Shown here: in pieces, positions 60,781 through 64,000 of the stretch | How the letters are laid out: every line of letters starts with the position of its first letter | Numbering within the stretch: the first letter of the stretch is position 1 | NCBI RefSeq assembly: GCF_003634935.1 | Contig: NZ_RBXO01000001.1 | Span: 1,178,001-1,242,000 of the forward strand | DNA: 64,000 nucleotides | Direction of reading: 5' to 3' | DNA from: Saccharothrix australiensis | GTDB lineage: Bacteria; Actinomycetota; Actinomycetes; Mycobacteriales; Pseudonocardiaceae | Program-made: the position numbers and the translations under genes | Notes under the pieces: model-generated | Databases searched by the model: none | The model's input: only the letters and a program-made list of their open reading frames with translations | What the model was told of the DNA's origin: nothing

Positions 60781-62337
60781 TCAGCGGAGCGCGACCAGGG
60801 TGTCGCCGCGCTGCTCCAGCACCACGGGGCCCTCGGTGGCCAGCTGCACGGGACCGTCGTAACCGCCCCGGTCCACCGGTATCCGGCCGACCTCGGCGCC
60901 GGTGACCTGGTCGACGACCCTCAGGCCCTCCGGGACCGGGATCAGCACCCGGCCCGCGAGGGTCGTGCCGGGGCCCCGCGACGGGGTCGACCACACGGGG
61001 CTCAGGTCGACCAGCGACAGCGCGACGGTGCGCGACCCGGTGAACCAGTAGACGTTCGCCGTGCTGGTCAGCGTCGGCACCACCCGGCCGGGCGGGTCGC
61101 CGCGCAGCTCGTCGGCGGTCACGTCGACCGGGTGCTCCTGGACCAGGCCGCCGGTCTCCGCGTCGAACACGATCAGCTTGCCCGGCGCGGCCACCGCGAC
61201 CCGGTTGCCGGTCACCGCGACGACCCGCGCGTCCTTCTCGCCGATGATCACGCTGCTGAGCACGTGCGGCTCGTCGGACTTCTCGGGGTTGGGCTTGAGG
61301 ACGGTGATCCGGTCCGACGGGTCCTGGTGGTGGCAGCGCTCGACCACCGCGACCTTGCCGCTGCTCACCGCGAACGAGCCGTACCGGCAGCCCGGCCGGG
61401 GCTGCTTGTTGGCGTTGACGATGGCGCGCAGCGTGCCGTACTCCAGCGACCGCACCAGGTCGTCCCGCCGGTACACCTCGAAGTACGTCTCACCCGTGGT
61501 CACCACGTGCGAGCCCTCGTCGAGCAGGCGGGTGTCGAGGGCGGCGTCGCCGTTGCGCTGCGGGCCGCGCTTGCCGGAGGCCATGTCCAGCGTGGTCAGC
61601 TCGGAGCAGTTGGTGTCCTTGCGGTACAGCGCGAACGCCTTGCCCCAGGCGGTGCTCACCGTGCACAGGGGCCAGTTGCGGCTGTACCGCCAGCGGACGT
61701 CGCCGGTCAGCGCGTCGCGGCCGACGACCTCGCCGTCGTGGCCCGTCACGACCACCGAGTCCAGGGCGACCGGTGCCGGCGTGGCGCCGCTCGGCGCACG
61801 CCACACCTCGGCCAGGGTCGGCGGCAGCACGGTCGCCGGCGGCAGCGGCGTGACCTGGCTGGGGCCGGTCTGCGACACCGTGTGCCGGGCGTCGCTGAAG
61901 GCCCACACCAGCGTGCTCGCCACCAGCACGCCGACCACCAGCAGCGCGAGGGCGAGGTAGTCGCCCCGCGTCCGCCACGTGCGGACGGGCCCGACGGGCT
62001 CGTCGGTCGTCCCCGTGCCGTCCGGTGCCGTGCCGGTCGTCCCCGATCCGGTCGTCCCTGATCCGGTCGTCGTCGTGCCGTCCGGTGCCGAACCGGACGG
62101 CCCCGATCCGGCCGGCTCCCGGTCGGTCGGTGCCGGGTCGGTCGGTGCCGTGCCATCCGGTGCCGTGCCATCCGGTGCCGGGTCGGTCGGTCGGGTGCCG
62201 GCCGGGTCCGGGGAGACCGGTTCCGCGAGGACGTCTTCGGTGTCGACGGCGGCCTGGTGGTCGGGTCCGGGGGCCGGCTGCCCCTCGGCGCCCAGCACGA
62301 CCCGACCGTTCGACTCCGCCTGTTCCGGCTGGCCCAC
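60781..62337 (-). CDS. Membrane-anchored PQQ-like beta-propeller protein
   Basis: This 518-residue protein has a cytoplasmic Pro/Thr/Asp-rich disordered head (TDPAPDGTAPDGTAP-type repeats), one membrane helix (LALALLVVGVLVASTLVWAF, residues about 130-150) and an extracellular beta-propeller with repeated G-D/T-W-x-Y strands (GDVRWRYSRNW). The order helicase-propeller equals Rv3211-Rv3212 in mycobacteria. Function unknown. It lies 74 bp after the helicase gene and may share its transcript. Confidence 0.85.
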   Translation of the reverse strand: MGQPEQAESNGRVVLGAEGQPAPGPDHQAAVDTEDVLAEPVSPDPAGTRPTDPAPDGTAPDGTAPTDPAPTDREPAGSGPSGSAPDGTTTTGSGTTGSGTTGTAPDGTGTTDEPVGPVRTWRTRGDYLALALLVVGVLVASTLVWAFSDARHTVSQTGPSQVTPLPPATVLPPTLAEVWRAPSGATPAPVALDSVVVTGHDGEVVGRDALTGDVRWRYSRNWPLCTVSTAWGKAFALYRKDTNCSELTTLDMASGKRGPQRNGDAALDTRLLDEGSHVVTTGETYFEVYRRDDLVRSLEYGTLRAIVNANKQPRPGCRYGSFAVSSGKVAVVERCHHQDPSDRITVLKPNPEKSDEPHVLSSVIIGEKDARVVAVTGNRVAVAAPGKLIVFDAETGGLVQEHPVDVTADELRGDPPGRVVPTLTSTANVYWFTGSRTVALSLVDLSPVWSTPSRGPGTTLAGRVLIPVPEGLRVVDQVTGAEVGRIPVDRGGYDGPVQLATEGPVVLEQRGDTLVALR

Positions 62338-62411
62338 TGCCCGGCTCCCGATGGTTCGGTGATCTGTCCGGCCACATGCTGCCGCACGTGGCCGGTGATC
62401 CGTGTAAGGAG

Positions 62412-64000
62412 TCAGTCTGCCGACGGGAGGGCGTCCGCGGAACCTTCGGCCTCCGCACCCGTGCGGCGACGCCGCCGGCGGCGGGGCCGCTCGTCGGAGT
62501 CCTCCGCGTCGGAGGCGTCGGCCTTGCGGCTGGGCGGGCGCTCCGTGCCCGCTTCCGGCGCGGCCTGCTCCGCCGCCTTGCGCCGGCGGGGGCGTTCGGC
62601 GGCCTCGACGCCGTCGGCCGCGCCCTCGGCGGGCTTGCGGCGGCGGGTCCGCTTGGGCGCGGCCTCGGCCGGCGCGTCCGCCGCGCCTTCCGCCGGTGCG
62701 TCGGCGACCGGGGCGGCCTCGGTGACCGGGGTGGCCTCGGTGACCGGAGTGGCCTCGGCGGCGGCCGGCTCGGTGGTGCCCTCGGCGGCGGCCGGCTCGG
62801 CGGGCTTGCGCCGACGGGTGCGGGTGCGCTTCGGGGCAGGCGCCTCGGTCACCGCGTCGGCGGACGCCTCGCTGTCTGCCTCGGCGGTCGTCACCGCGGT
62901 CGCCTCGGCGACGGCTTCGGCGGGCTTGCGGCGGCGGGTGCGCTTGGCGGCGCCGGTGGCCTCCGCGGGTGCCTCCGCCGGGGTCTCGACCGCCTTCGGA
63001 GGCTCATCGGCCGACGGGGTCCCGGCGGCGGCCTCGGCCGCGCCCTCGCCCGCCGCCACGACACCGCCGCGACTGCGCCGACGCCGGCGCGTGCGGGTGC
63101 CGCCCTCCCCGGTCGCCGGGGTCGTGCCCCGCTCGGCGGGCGCCTCGTCGTCCGCGCCCGAGCCGCGCTTGCGCTTGCGCCCGCGCGCCTTGCGGTCGCC
63201 CTTGAGGTTCTCCTCCGGCTCCGCGCCCAGGCCGGCGCGGGTGCGCAGGCCCAGCGGCAGCCGACCGGTGGAGCCCGCCGGGATGTCCAGGTCGGCGAAC
63301 AGGTGGTCCGAGGTCGAGTACGTCTCCACCGGCTCGGGTTTGCCCAGGTCGAGCGTGTCGCTGATCATCTTCCAGCGGGGCGTCTCGTCCCAGTCCACCA
63401 GCGTGACGGCGACGCCCGTGCGGCCCGCGCGACCGGTGCGGCCGATGCGGTGCACGTAGGTCTTCTCGTCCTCCGGGCACTGGTAGTTGATGACGTGCGT
63501 GACGCCCTCGACGTCGATGCCGCGCGCGGCCACGTCGGTCGCCACCAGCACGTCGATCTTGCCGCTGCGGAACGCGCGCAGCGCCTGCTCGCGCGCGCCC
63601 TGCCCCAGGTCGCCGTGCACCGCCGCGGCGGCGAAACCGCGTTCGACCAGCTCGTCCGCGACCTTCTGGGCCGTGCGCTTGGTGCGGGTGAAGATCATGG
63701 ACAGGCCGCGCTCACGCGCCTGGAGGGCCCGCGCCAGCAGCTCCGTCTTGTCCAGCGCGTGCGCGCGGTAGACGAACTGCTCGGTGCGCTCGTGGACCGC
63801 GCCGGCGTCGTTCTCCTCGGCCCGCACGTGCGTGGGCTGGTTGAGGAACGTCCGGGCCAGCGTGATGATCGGGCCCGGCATGGTCGCCGAGAACAGCATC
63901 GTCTGCCGCTCGTCGGGGACCATGCGCAGGATGCGCTCGATGTCGGGCAGGAAGCCCAGGTCGAGCATCTCGTCGGCCTCGTCCAGCACCAGGCCGCGCA
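62412..64000 (-). CDS. rhlE: DEAD-box RNA helicase, RhlE-type (5' end missing)
   Basis: The window holds the C-terminal part; the start lies beyond base 64000. Motif II is LVLDEADEMLDLGFLPDI, motif III is LFSATMPGP, and the second RecA domain has TDVAARGIDVEG and HRIGRTGRAGRTG. After about residue 240 of this part comes a long disordered tail of repeated basic blocks (KRTRRRKPAE) in an Ala/Glu/Pro-rich background, ending near PSAD. It acts in RNA remodelling. The propeller gene follows. Confidence 0.92.
   Translation of the reverse strand, partial: RGLVLDEADEMLDLGFLPDIERILRMVPDERQTMLFSATMPGPIITLARTFLNQPTHVRAEENDAGAVHERTEQFVYRAHALDKTELLARALQARERGLSMIFTRTKRTAQKVADELVERGFAAAAVHGDLGQGAREQALRAFRSGKIDVLVATDVAARGIDVEGVTHVINYQCPEDEKTYVHRIGRTGRAGRTGVAVTLVDWDETPRWKMISDTLDLGKPEPVETYSTSDHLFADLDIPAGSTGRLPLGLRTRAGLGAEPEENLKGDRKARGRKRKRGSGADDEAPAERGTTPATGEGGTRTRRRRRSRGGVVAAGEGAAEAAAGTPSADEPPKAVETPAEAPAEATGAAKRTRRRKPAEAVAEATAVTTAEADSEASADAVTEAPAPKRTRTRRRKPAEPAAAEGTTEPAAAEATPVTEATPVTEAAPVADAPAEGAADAPAEAAPKRTRRRKPAEGAADGVEAAERPRRRKAAEQAAPEAGTERPPSRKADASDAEDSDERPRRRRRRRTGAEAEGSADALPSAD

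Overview
The window is chromosomal DNA of a very GC-rich actinobacterium. The evidence is strong G/C at third codon positions, frequent GTG and TTG starts, mycothiol synthesis (mshB), TatB, a SigE-RseA-HtrA stress module, and gene order that follows Mycobacterium tuberculosis blocks Rv1166-Rv1178, Rv1201-Rv1239 and Rv3211-Rv3212. The content and the missing mycolate genes fit the order Pseudonocardiales (Saccharothrix, Lentzea or Actinosynnema type). The genus is an inference. I saw no rRNA, tRNA, CRISPR array, prophage or complete insertion sequence.

Layout. 0.1-8.3 kb: an LpqW-like lipoprotein, then a peptide ABC transporter operon (dppABCDF) closed by a strong terminator. 8.4-18.4 kb: mshB, small membrane genes, ferredoxin fdxA coupled to dapC, divergent dapD and dapE, two LOG-family genes, a winged-helix gene and folP2. 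18.4-24.6 kb: a decayed cydA fragment, a PadR module, a DivIVA-domain gene, tag, a crotonase with a PaaX-type regulator, a DUF3117 protein and leucyl aminopeptidase. 24.8-30.9 kb: a lipoprotein, divergent glgA and glgC, a cupin, an AraC-type regulator and an O-methyltransferase. 31-36.3 kb: sigE-rseA-htrA-tatB, then a 479-bp palindromic repeat array, then mrp. 36.4-43.3 kb: MarR, DUF1003, an MgtE-N/CBS protein, GNAT, phzF, VOC, a CitE-type lyase and an acyl-CoA dehydrogenase. 43.5-48.5 kb: a membrane protein and the trehalose importer lpqY-sugABC. 48.7-59.4 kb: SDR, ParB-like, phosphoesterase, two DUF2332 paralogues, corA with a 31-codon membrane ORF, MaoC, Nudix, PH-domain, PHP and RecB-like nuclease genes. 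59.4-64 kb: a 128-bp tandem repeat, a hydrolase, a beta-propeller membrane protein and a DEAD-box helicase cut by the window edge.

The genes serve mainly lysine/cell-wall precursor synthesis (dapC, dapD, dapE), glycogen or alpha-glucan and trehalose handling (glgA, glgC, lpqY-sugABC), thiol redox (mshB), envelope stress (sigE, rseA, htrA, tatB) and acyl-CoA or leucine/itaconate-type catabolism (citE, acyl-CoA dehydrogenase, MaoC, crotonase).

The least ordinary material lies between genes. (i) A nested inverted array between tatB and mrp (34554-35032) holds two inverted ~130-bp units whose 26-bp stems differ in sequence but stay fully paired. (ii) An approximately 50-bp REP-like element related to that array recurs at three other gene ends. 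(iii) Three 128-bp tandem units, each with a hairpin, separate two convergent genes. (iv) A cydA scar sits where mycobacteria carry gpgS. (v) dapD and dapE share overlapping divergent -10 hexamers and both appear leaderless. Many other starts lie 6-8 nt after a -10-like hexamer, so leaderless mRNAs appear common here.
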